From JAUQQI01 sp042408785 (GTDB lineage Bacteria > Chloroflexota > Dehalococcoidia > JAUQQI01), in the NCBI GenBank assembly GCA_042408785.1, contig JBHOQU010000006.1, positions 1-62,713 on the forward strand: DNA of 62,713 bases. The letters run 5' to 3'. The notes under the pieces were generated by a model. It was not told the origin of the DNA. It did not search any database and saw only the letters and a list, made by a program, of their open reading frames with translations. Shown here piece by piece: positions 14,607-22,024 of the stretch. The position numbers and the translations under genes were made by a program. Numbering within the stretch: the stretch's first letter is position 1; each line of letters begins with the position of its first letter.

Positions 14607-17021
14607 TTACAAGCCTTCTCGTTCGACCTTAAAGCCTGCCGTCACAACGGCTTCGCGGATGGCGGCCGGGTCTACGGCCCCTTCCCGGTAAGTTACCCGC
14701 ACGACCTTCAGCCCCGGGTCGCCCGTTATCCCCTCCACCCCGCCCAGCCGCCCCACCGCCTGCCGGATCCGTTCCAGACAGCCCTCACAGTGGATGTCCG
14801 GAACCCGCAGGACCAGCTCCCGCACCCGCCCACCCCCGGGCCCCAGGCGCGCCAGGAGGGAACTCAGCACCACCAGGCTCACGCTCGCGGCCATCGCGCC
14901 CATGGCCCAGACGGGAGTCACCCGGCCGGTCAGGGCGGCCAGCAGGCCCGCCCCGTTAAAGGCCAGGGCAAAGGCGACGTTTCGCAGGGTCAGGCCGTAA
15001 CTGCCGCCGGCCAGCTCCAGGGCGTCCACCACCCGGCCCAGCCGGTCCCCCACGATGACCACGTCGGCGGCCTCCAGGGTCACATCGGCCCCGGTCCCCA
15101 GGGCGACCCCCACGTCGGCCTGCATCAGGGCCGGGGCGTCGTTTATCCCGTCCCCGACGAAGGCCACCCGCCGCCCGGCCCCCTGAAGCTCCCGGACGGC
15201 CGCCGCCTTCTCCCCCGGAAGCAGCCTGGCCCGCACCTGTTCGATGCCCAGGGTGCCGGCCACGGCCCGGGCCACCAGCTCGGAATCGCCGGTAAAGAGC
15301 ACCGGGGTGATCCCCCGCCGCTTAAGGGTCCGAATGGTCTCGGGGGCGTCGGCCTTCGGCTGATCGGCCAGGCCGATAACCCCGACGGGCATCCCATCCA
15401 CGGCCACCAGCACCGCCGTCTGGCCCCGCCCCTCCACCTCCGCCGCCAGGGACTGAAGGCCCGCCGGGTCTATCCCTTCCCGGCCCAGCAACCGCGCGCT
15501 ACCCACCAGCACCCGACGGCCCCCGACGGCGGCCCGAACCCCAAGTCCCGGCTCCGCTGAAAACTCCGCCGGCACCGGCGGCTCGAGGGCCCGCTCCCGG
15601 GCGGCCTGAACGATGGCCCGGCCCAGGGGATGCTCGGCGGGGAGCTCAGCCCCGGCGGCCAGCCGCAGGACCTCGTCCTCGGACCAGCCCGGAACCGGGC
15701 GCACCGCCCCCACCGCCGGCTTCCCGACGGTTAAGGTTCCGGTTTTGTCAAAAATAACGGTATCCACCATCCGGAAAACCTGGAAGGCCTCCGGCGACCG
15801 CAGGAGGATGCCCCGGGTTGCCGCCTCGCCGCCGGCCCGGATGATGGCCAGGGGCGTGGCCATTCCCAGGGCGCAGGGGTAGCCCATAATCAGGGCTCCC
15901 AGGGCGGCCGCGGCCGCCCGGCCGAAGTCCGGTTGGCCCCACAAGAGCACGGCCCCCACCGACCAGAAGATGAGCCCCAGGGCCGCGGCCCCGAAGACCA
16001 GGGGCACGTAGACCAGCAGGACCCGGTCCACCAGCCGGAGAATCCCCGGCTTGAGGGCCCGGGCCTCGGCCACCTGCCGGGCCACGGTCCGGAGGAAGCT
16101 CTCCTCGCCAACCCGGGTAACCTCGACGACGGCCGCCCCGGCCAAGTTCAGGGCGCCGCCGACCACCTCATCCCCGGGAAGCTTATCTACCGGCCACGGC
16201 TCCCCGGTCACCAGGCTCTCATCCACCGTCAGCGCCCCCGCCACAACCCGACCGTCCACCGGTATCCGCTGGCCAGGCCGGATCCAAACCCGGTCCCCGG
16301 GCCGGAGCCGGTCCACACGGACCTCTTCCTCGGCACCATCCGGGGTTAGCCGGCGGGCCGTGGCCGGGGCCAGGCTCAGGAGCCGGCGCACCGACTGGGA
16401 TGCCCGGACGTGGACGGCCACCGAGGCGTAGCCGCCCACCAGGTGGAAGGCCAGGACAAAGACGGCGGCCCCAAAAAACTCCCCAGCGGGCAGGTCGGCG
16501 CCCAGGAGTCCGGCCAGACCCCCGATTAAGCCGGCCAGGGCCGAGGCCGAAACGAGCACGTCCTGGTTGAGGATCCCCCGCCGGAGGGACTGCCAGCCGT
16601 TTTGTAAGAGAATAAACCGGGCCGGGCCGGCCCCCGTGTAAAGGGCGAGGGCGGCCATGGCCAGCATGCCGGCCGGGGTGGGACCGTGAAGGTGGGTGGC
16701 CGCCATCAGCCCGGCGGCCAGGACCAGGAGTTTTCCGGCCTGAATCGCCTTGCGGCGCGCCCGGGCTAGCTCCCGCTCCTGGGCGGCGAGAAGCCCGGCC
16801 TCGTCAGGCTCCCGGGGCTCGAAGCCCAGGGCCTCGAGGGTCTGCCGGATTTTCCCCGGAGTTACCCTTTCGGGGTCATAGGTGACGAGCACCTCCTCGT
16901 GGGCGATGCTCACCTGGGCCGACCCTACGCCGGGCAGGCGGCCCAGGGCCCTCTCGACGGACCTTACGCAAAGGGAGCAGTGCATGCCCCCGAGCTTCAG
17001 GTGGAGCCTGGCGGCCGTCAT
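14607..17021 (-). CDS. Heavy-metal P1B-type ATPase with YPC metal-site motif
   Basis: This 804-residue membrane pump exports a heavy metal at the expense of ATP. An N-terminal metal-binding domain (GMHCSLC, residues 12-18) and a second one at the C-terminus (DIHCEGC) flank the core. Core motifs are TGE (VTGEPWPVD), DKTGT (425-429), the nucleotide-domain HP (AEHPLG) and GDGINDAP. The transmembrane metal site reads YPC (381-383) instead of CPC. The ATG at 17021 follows GGAGGGG; the frame is open for 90 codons upstream, but this includes the promoter. A CueR-like operator precedes it. The transported metal (Cu+ or a divalent ion) is unresolved. Confidence 0.9.
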   Translation of the reverse strand: MTAARLHLKLGGMHCSLCVRSVERALGRLPGVGSAQVSIAHEEVLVTYDPERVTPGKIRQTLEALGFEPREPDEAGLLAAQERELARARRKAIQAGKLLVLAAGLMAATHLHGPTPAGMLAMAALALYTGAGPARFILLQNGWQSLRRGILNQDVLVSASALAGLIGGLAGLLGADLPAGEFFGAAVFVLAFHLVGGYASVAVHVRASQSVRRLLSLAPATARRLTPDGAEEEVRVDRLRPGDRVWIRPGQRIPVDGRVVAGALTVDESLVTGEPWPVDKLPGDEVVGGALNLAGAAVVEVTRVGEESFLRTVARQVAEARALKPGILRLVDRVLLVYVPLVFGAAALGLIFWSVGAVLLWGQPDFGRAAAAALGALIMGYPCALGMATPLAIIRAGGEAATRGILLRSPEAFQVFRMVDTVIFDKTGTLTVGKPAVGAVRPVPGWSEDEVLRLAAGAELPAEHPLGRAIVQAARERALEPPVPAEFSAEPGLGVRAAVGGRRVLVGSARLLGREGIDPAGLQSLAAEVEGRGQTAVLVAVDGMPVGVIGLADQPKADAPETIRTLKRRGITPVLFTGDSELVARAVAGTLGIEQVRARLLPGEKAAAVRELQGAGRRVAFVGDGINDAPALMQADVGVALGTGADVTLEAADVVIVGDRLGRVVDALELAGGSYGLTLRNVAFALAFNGAGLLAALTGRVTPVWAMGAMAASVSLVVLSSLLARLGPGGGRVRELVLRVPDIHCEGCLERIRQAVGRLGGVEGITGDPGLKVVRVTYREGAVDPAAIREAVVTAGFKVEREGL

Positions 17022-17043
17022 CTTTTTTCCCCTCCCACCATCG

Positions 17044-17074
17044 AGGTTAAACCTTCCAGTGCCTGGAGGGTCAA
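17044..17074 (-). promoter_or_regulatory. MerR-type promoter/operator of the P-type ATPase
   Basis: On the minus strand TTGACC (17074-17069) and TAACCT (17049-17044) are separated by 19 bases, the over-long spacing used by MerR activators. The spacer holds the dyad CTCCAG-GCA-CTGGAAG. From memory it closely resembles the E. coli copA (CueR) promoter. Confidence 0.85.
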
Positions 17075-17093
17075 AGGTGTCCTGAAAACCTTT

Positions 17094-17099
17094 TATAAT
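17094..17099 (+). promoter_or_regulatory. -10 box of the SDR gene, leaderless geometry
   Basis: A perfect TATAAT ends seven bases before the GTG start of the SDR, so transcription should begin at or next to the start codon. No convincing -35 box or ribosome-binding site was found. Confidence 0.6.
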
Positions 17100-17106
17100 C
17101 ACTGCG

Positions 17107-17934
17107 GTGGAGAGGCAGGTTGTACTGGTAACCGGGGCCAGCAGCGGCATCGGCCGGGCCACCGCCCAAGCCCTGGCCGCCCAGGGCTTCCGGGTGGCCG
17201 TTACCGCCCGGCGCCGCCACCGGCTGGAACAATTGGTGGCCGAGATTGACGCGGCCGGCGGGGAGGCGGCCAGCTTTCCGGCCGACCTCAATCGGCCCGC
17301 CGAGCGGGAGGCGCTGGTCGAGGCGGTCCGGGCCTACTGGGGCCGCATCGACATCCTGGTCAACAACGCCGGCTTCGGCCACTACGGCCCCACGGCCGAG
17401 GTCCCCTGGGAGCTGGCCGAGCAGATGCTGGCCGTCAACATCGGGGCGGTGGTCCACCTGACCAGGCTCGTCCTGCCCGAGATGCTGGCCCGCAATTCCG
17501 GCCACATTATCCAGGTGGCCTCGGTGGCCGGGGACCTGGTGGTGCCCCCCTCCGTCCTCTACTCGGCCACCAAGGCCTTTGTCCAGGCGTTCGGGGAGGG
17601 CCTTTACCGGGAGCTCCGGGGGACCGGGGTCCGGGTCTCGGTGGTGAACCCGGGGCCGGTCCGGACCGAGTTCGCCCGGGTCTCGGCCGGCCTTGCCCCC
17701 GAGGCGGCCGGTCCCGAGCTGGAGCGGGGAATTCCCCCGGAGGCGGTGGCAGCCGTCATCGTCGACCTGGTCCGCCGCCCCAGGAAGTCGGTCTACGTCC
17801 CCTGGTACTGGGCGGCCGCCCCCTGGGTGGCCCTCCTCTTCGGCTGGGCAGTGGACCGGCTCTTCTGGGTCTGGGAGCGCTACCGGCTCAGGCCACTAAC
17901 GGGGGCCGCCGCCCCCGGCCGGCCGGAAGGCTAA
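17107..17934 (+). CDS. Short-chain dehydrogenase/reductase
   Basis: This 275-residue protein is a classical SDR: nucleotide motif TGASSGIG, NNAG, and catalytic Ser...YSATK. After the Rossmann domain there is a hydrophobic C-terminal segment (WAAAPWVALLFGWAVDRLFW) that may anchor it to the membrane, as in the DltE/YqjQ-type ketoreductases. The start is GTG with no Shine-Dalgarno sequence. The gene is divergent from the metal ATPase and is followed 18 bases later by an amidohydrolase. The substrate is unknown. Confidence 0.88.
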   Translation: MERQVVLVTGASSGIGRATAQALAAQGFRVAVTARRRHRLEQLVAEIDAAGGEAASFPADLNRPAEREALVEAVRAYWGRIDILVNNAGFGHYGPTAEVPWELAEQMLAVNIGAVVHLTRLVLPEMLARNSGHIIQVASVAGDLVVPPSVLYSATKAFVQAFGEGLYRELRGTGVRVSVVNPGPVRTEFARVSAGLAPEAAGPELERGIPPEAVAAVIVDLVRRPRKSVYVPWYWAAAPWVALLFGWAVDRLFWVWERYRLRPLTGAAAPGRPEG

Positions 17935-17952
17935 AACAGGAGGTTTTCGGCC

Positions 17953-18801
17953 ATGGTTTTCGCCATCGACATGCACGTCCACGTCCCCCAGGAGCCGGGG
18001 GTGCCCGAGGGCAAGCTCGCCGAGCAGATGCGCCGCTACTTCCGGGCGCCGGCGCCGCCCACCGTCGAGGAGATGGCCGCCATTTACCAGCGGCTCGACC
18101 TGCTCGGGGTCATTTTCACCATCGACGACGAGACGGTTTCGGGCGAGCGGCCGTCCAGCAACGACTGGGTGGCCGGCATCGTCCGCCGCTGGCCGGGGCG
18201 GTTCATCGGGTTCGTGACCGTGGACCCCTGGAAGGGCAAGGTCGCCCTCCGGGAGCTGGAGCGGGGGGTCAAAGAGCTGGGCCTGCGGGGGCTCAAGCTC
18301 CACCCGGCCGTCCAGGCCTTCGAGCCCAACGACCGCCGCTTCTATCCCCTGTACGAAAAGTGTGTCGAGCTGGGAATCCCCGTGCTCTTTCACTCCGGCT
18401 TTGGGGCCACCGGGGCGGGGCTGCCGGGTGGGGCCGGCATCAAGCTCAAGTACTGCGCCCCCATCCCCTACTACGACGACGTGGCGGCCGACTTCCCCGA
18501 GCTGACCATCATCCTGGCCCACCCGGCCTGGCCCTGGGTCGAGGAGCAGGTGGCCGTCGCCCTCCACAAGGCCAACGTTTACATCGACCTTTCGGGCTGG
18601 GCCCCCCGCTACATCCCCGAGACCCTCATCCGGGAGACGAACACCCGGCTGCAGGACAAGGTGATGTTCGGCTCGGACTACCCGTTTATATCCCCCGAGC
18701 GGTGGCTGCGGGAGTTCGAGCAGCTGCCCATCAAGGATGAGGTCCGGCCCAAGGTCCTGAAAGAAAACGCCAGACGAGCCCTCAAGCTCGACAACGTCTA
18801 A
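17953..18801 (+). CDS. Amidohydrolase family 2 protein (ACMSD-like), function unknown
   Basis: A 282-residue TIM-barrel metal hydrolase or decarboxylase of the amidohydrolase-2 family. The metal motif DMHVHVP is at the N-terminus, GLKLHP in the middle, a histidine in LFHSGFG, LAHPAWP, and the catalytic aspartate in FGSDYPF. AACAGGAGG precedes the ATG. It shares its family with the 50634-51506 gene but is not a close copy. The reaction cannot be told from sequence. Confidence 0.85.
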   Translation: MVFAIDMHVHVPQEPGVPEGKLAEQMRRYFRAPAPPTVEEMAAIYQRLDLLGVIFTIDDETVSGERPSSNDWVAGIVRRWPGRFIGFVTVDPWKGKVALRELERGVKELGLRGLKLHPAVQAFEPNDRRFYPLYEKCVELGIPVLFHSGFGATGAGLPGGAGIKLKYCAPIPYYDDVAADFPELTIILAHPAWPWVEEQVAVALHKANVYIDLSGWAPRYIPETLIRETNTRLQDKVMFGSDYPFISPERWLREFEQLPIKDEVRPKVLKENARRALKLDNV

Positions 18802-18807
18802 CCGGAA

Positions 18808-19203
18808 ATGGCCGACCGCCCCGAAACCGAAATTCCGGCCCGCTCCCTGGTCGTTCGGGAGCCCTGGGCAAGCCTCATCGTCGGCGGCCGCAAGACCTGG
18901 GAGATCCGGCGCTACCCGACCCGAATCCGGGGCCGGATCGGCATCGTCAGCCGCCGCGGCCTCATCGGCACGGTGCGGCTGGTGGAGGTGCTCGGGCCCT
19001 TTACGGTCGAGGAGCTCCTGGTGCACGTCGAAAAGCACCTGGCCCCCGAGGAGGTTCTCCGGGAATACGCCGGGGGCGCCGAGCTCTATGCCTGGGTCCT
19101 GGCGGAGCCGGAGGCGTTCCCGGAGCCCTTCGAGGTGGAAAGACCCCGGGGACCCCGCACCTGGGTCACCGGGCGTCAGGTGAGGCGGACGACGCCCCCG
19201 TAG
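18808..19203 (+). CDS. ASCH-domain protein (PUA-like fold)
   Basis: A 131-residue protein with an ASCH domain: SLVVREPWASLIVGGRKTWE then RIGIVSRRGLIGTVRLVEV. The conserved motif around RKTWEIRR is the expected ligand site. ASCH domains belong to the PUA-like superfamily and are thought to bind RNA or modified nucleotides; one studied member is an N4-acetylcytidine amidohydrolase. It follows the amidohydrolase by six bases. Its 3' end overlaps by 28 bases the convergent gene for a GNAT-ABC ATPase fusion, which is suggestive given the acetyl link. Confidence 0.85.
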   Translation: MADRPETEIPARSLVVREPWASLIVGGRKTWEIRRYPTRIRGRIGIVSRRGLIGTVRLVEVLGPFTVEELLVHVEKHLAPEEVLREYAGGAELYAWVLAEPEAFPEPFEVERPRGPRTWVTGRQVRRTTPP

Positions 19204-21035
19204 CCCACCAGGAGGGTGTGGTCCGGCCGGAGGGCTTCGAGCACCTCCGGCCGGTGGGTCGCCACCACCAGGGTGATTCCCAACCGCCGGACCAGCTCCC
19301 CGACCTTTCTGGCCACCCGCCGAGCCAGGGCCGGGTCGAGGTGGGCGCAGAACTCGTCGATGAGGAGGAGGTTCGGTCCCCCGGCCAGCAGGTAGGCCAT
19401 ATTTGCCCGCTCCCGCTGGCCGGTGGAGAGCTGGCCGACGGTGGCCCGGAACAGCACGGCATCGCTCAACCCGACCGCGTTCAGGATTTCGATGGCGAGG
19501 GTCTCATCCCCGGCCCGACGGTAAACGGCCTCTAAAACCGAAAGGTTGCCGAACTCCGGCTCCACCTCCCCCGGCAGGTAGGCTTCGGCCCGGACGTTGG
19601 GGGGCATGACAAGCCGACCCCCGTCCGGCCGGTACCGCCAGCCCGGCCGGTGAGTTCCCCGGCCCCAGAGGAGTCTCAGGACGGTGGTTTTGCCGGCCCC
19701 CGAGGCCCCCACCAGGGCGATAACCTCCCGGGGCTCGACCCGGAGCCGGAGGTTGCGCAGGACGAACTTCTGGATGAGCCGGCGCTCGACCCCAAAGGAC
19801 CGGAGGACTTCCTGCAGGGCCGGGGGCAGTTTTTCTAACGTTACCCAGCTCTGGTAAACCTTGGAGACGTTCTCGAACCGGATCGGGCCGGTCAGGGGCT
19901 CAACAGGCCGGTACTGAGGCCGGTAGAGGCGGCCCCGGTGCTGGCAGCCCACCGGGTCGGTCGCCAGAAAGCGGTCGATGCTGGCCTCGGCCTCGGGAAT
20001 GAGCCCCCGGTAGAGGACCGGCCGGCCGGAGGCTGTATCCCACAGGTACCGAAAGCCGGCCCGTTCGAAGAAGGGGTTGTAGCGGGCCATCATCGCCACC
20101 GTCTCCACCACCGCCTTGGCGCGGCGGGCCTCGGGGATGCGCCGGGCGGAAATCCACTGGAGCGCCCCGCTGACCAGGGTGTAGCCCAGACCCTCCCCCC
20201 GGTAGTCGGGGTGGACCACCACCCGGGCGATGCGGGCGGCCCGGGTGTCGCACTCTTTAAGGGCCTGCTCCTCCGCCTGGGCCCACAGCTCCTCGGGGTC
20301 GGCCTCCGCCCGGGCCGACCGCCAGGCCCGGTAGTGGGCCTCGGGCCAGTAGGTGGGCTCGAACCAGTCAGCTGGAAAAACCTGGTGGCGAATGTCCCGC
20401 TGGACGGTGCCGTCGGGCAGCCGCCGGTGCATGGCCGGAATGGGCGGGTCCACCCGGACGTACCCGATGAATTTCGGCTCGTAGGGCTGGCCGTTAAGCA
20501 GCTCGGCCAGGAGGAACCGGCTGGAGCGGGTGGCATCGGTCAGGTCCCAGAAGCGCATCGGCTGGTGGCAGCGGGGACAGGTGGGGCGGATGTTGGCGGC
20601 CTGAACCGCCCCGTCCTCCGGACAGACCCACTTGGCGAGGACGGCCTCCTCGGCGGCGTAATGATACTGCTCCAGGTCGACGACGGCGGCGTAATCCGAC
20701 TCCCGGGCGGCCTCCCGCAGGCGTATTGAATAGGTGTAAAGGGGCCGGTCGTCCAGGGGCGAGCGCCGGACCAACTCCAGGGACGCTTCGTAGACCGGCC
20801 AGAGCTGGACCCGACCTTCAGGGGTGAGCTTCCAGAGGCGGTAATCATCGAAGCCGGGTCGGTCCACCCCGGCCGTAAGCTCCAGCTCCAGGGGGTCGCC
20901 GGGCAGCAGCCACTGAGCCACCACCCCGGTCATGGGCAAGGCCAGGGTCATCCCGCCCCGGCCCACCACCAGCCGCCCATACCACCGGTAACGCCACCGG
21001 TCGACGTGAACTTCGACTACGGTCCAGGGCTCCAT
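19176..21035 (-). CDS. ABC-type ATPase fused to a GNAT acetyltransferase domain and zinc-binding segment
   Basis: This 619-residue protein has an N-terminal region of about 130 residues without clear homology. A Cys cluster follows (C138, C153, C156, H157; TCPRCH). Next is a GNAT domain with the acetyl-CoA loop VVVHPDYRGEGLGYTLV (about 272-288). At the end is an ABC ATPase with Walker A GASGAGKTT (443-451), signature LSTGQRERA (536-544) and Walker B LLLIDEF (556-562). No membrane segments are present, so it is not a transporter. It matches the known but functionally obscure group of ABC ATPases fused to acetyltransferases (COG2401). The ATG at 21035 was chosen because the upstream frame runs into the divergent promoter region. 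Confidence 0.88.
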   Translation of the reverse strand: MEPWTVVEVHVDRWRYRWYGRLVVGRGGMTLALPMTGVVAQWLLPGDPLELELTAGVDRPGFDDYRLWKLTPEGRVQLWPVYEASLELVRRSPLDDRPLYTYSIRLREAARESDYAAVVDLEQYHYAAEEAVLAKWVCPEDGAVQAANIRPTCPRCHQPMRFWDLTDATRSSRFLLAELLNGQPYEPKFIGYVRVDPPIPAMHRRLPDGTVQRDIRHQVFPADWFEPTYWPEAHYRAWRSARAEADPEELWAQAEEQALKECDTRAARIARVVVHPDYRGEGLGYTLVSGALQWISARRIPEARRAKAVVETVAMMARYNPFFERAGFRYLWDTASGRPVLYRGLIPEAEASIDRFLATDPVGCQHRGRLYRPQYRPVEPLTGPIRFENVSKVYQSWVTLEKLPPALQEVLRSFGVERRLIQKFVLRNLRLRVEPREVIALVGASGAGKTTVLRLLWGRGTHRPGWRYRPDGGRLVMPPNVRAEAYLPGEVEPEFGNLSVLEAVYRRAGDETLAIEILNAVGLSDAVLFRATVGQLSTGQRERANMAYLLAGGPNLLLIDEFCAHLDPALARRVARKVGELVRRLGITLVVATHRPEVLEALRPDHTLLVGYGGVVRLT

Positions 21036-21201
21036 GGCGCCTGAGAGATTATTAACAGGTTTGGCCCAAACCCTGCCTGCCGGTCGGAGCCGGGAGGCCC
21101 CGACCCCGGGGACGTTTGCCGCCGGCCCGGAGGCAATGCTAGACTCTAGCCGTGGGGGCAGAAGACTCCGCCCCCGGGTCCTGCCAGGGAGAGACCGGGT
21201 C

Positions 21202-22020
21202 ATGGGGCTCGAATTGGAACGGATTCAGGTTGAAAAAGCCTTTATCGAAGAAGAACCGTATTATCTTCCCGTCGGGAAGGAGATAGAAATTTTCACCGCC
21301 GCTTACAAGAACCGCCTGCCGGTGATGCTTAAGGGGCCGACCGGCTGCGGCAAGACCCGCTTCATCCAGCACATGGCCTACCGCCTGGGACGGCCCTTGA
21401 TCACCGTCGCCTGCCACGACGACCTGACCGCCTCCGACCTGGTCGGCCGCTACCTTATTCGGGGCGGGGATACGGTCTGGGTGGACGGGCCCCTCACCGA
21501 AGCCGTAAAGCTGGGGGCCATCTGCTACCTGGACGAGGTCGTCGAGGCCCGGAAGGACACCACCGTGGTCATTCACCCCCTCACCGACGACCGGCGGATC
21601 CTGCCCATCGAAAAGCTCGGCCGGGTCCTGAAGGCCCCGCCGGAATTTATGTTGGTCATCAGTTACAATCCCGGGTACCAGAGCCTCCTCAAGAACTTAA
21701 AGCACAGCACCCGCCAGCGCTTCGTGGCCATCGAATTCGCCTTCCCGCCCCGCCACCTGGAGGTGGAGATCGTCGCCCACGAAAGCGGCGTCGACCGGGC
21801 AACCGCCGAGGCCCTGGTTACCCTGGGCCAGCAGATCCGGAACCTTAAAGATAAGGGCCTTGAGGAGCCGGCCAGCACCCGCCTGCTGGTTTACGCCGGC
21901 CAGCTCATCAAGACCGGGGTCGAGCCCAGGCTCGCCTGCGAGGTGGCCCTCTGCGGGCCCATCGCCGATGAGCCCGAAATCCAGCGGGCCATCCGGGAGC
22001 TCATCTCCACCGTATTTTAG
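21202..22020 (+). CDS. MoxR-type AAA ATPase of the CbbQ/NirQ/NorQ group
   Basis: CbbQ/NorQ ATPases act with a von Willebrand-domain partner to activate or assemble metal or cofactor enzymes (Rubisco, nitric-oxide reductase). The 272-residue protein shows Walker A LKGPTGCGKTRF, CHDDLTASDLVGRY, Walker B ICYLDEVVEAR and the sensor segment MLVISYNPGYQ. The start ATG at 21202 (MGLELERI) was chosen because upstream codons lie in a divergent intergenic region; GGGAGAG precedes it. It is followed four bases later by its VWA partner. No Rubisco or NorB/C gene is in the window, so the client is unknown. Confidence 0.9.
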   Translation: MGLELERIQVEKAFIEEEPYYLPVGKEIEIFTAAYKNRLPVMLKGPTGCGKTRFIQHMAYRLGRPLITVACHDDLTASDLVGRYLIRGGDTVWVDGPLTEAVKLGAICYLDEVVEARKDTTVVIHPLTDDRRILPIEKLGRVLKAPPEFMLVISYNPGYQSLLKNLKHSTRQRFVAIEFAFPPRHLEVEIVAHESGVDRATAEALVTLGQQIRNLKDKGLEEPASTRLLVYAGQLIKTGVEPRLACEVALCGPIADEPEIQRAIRELISTVF

Positions 22021-22024
22021 GCCC

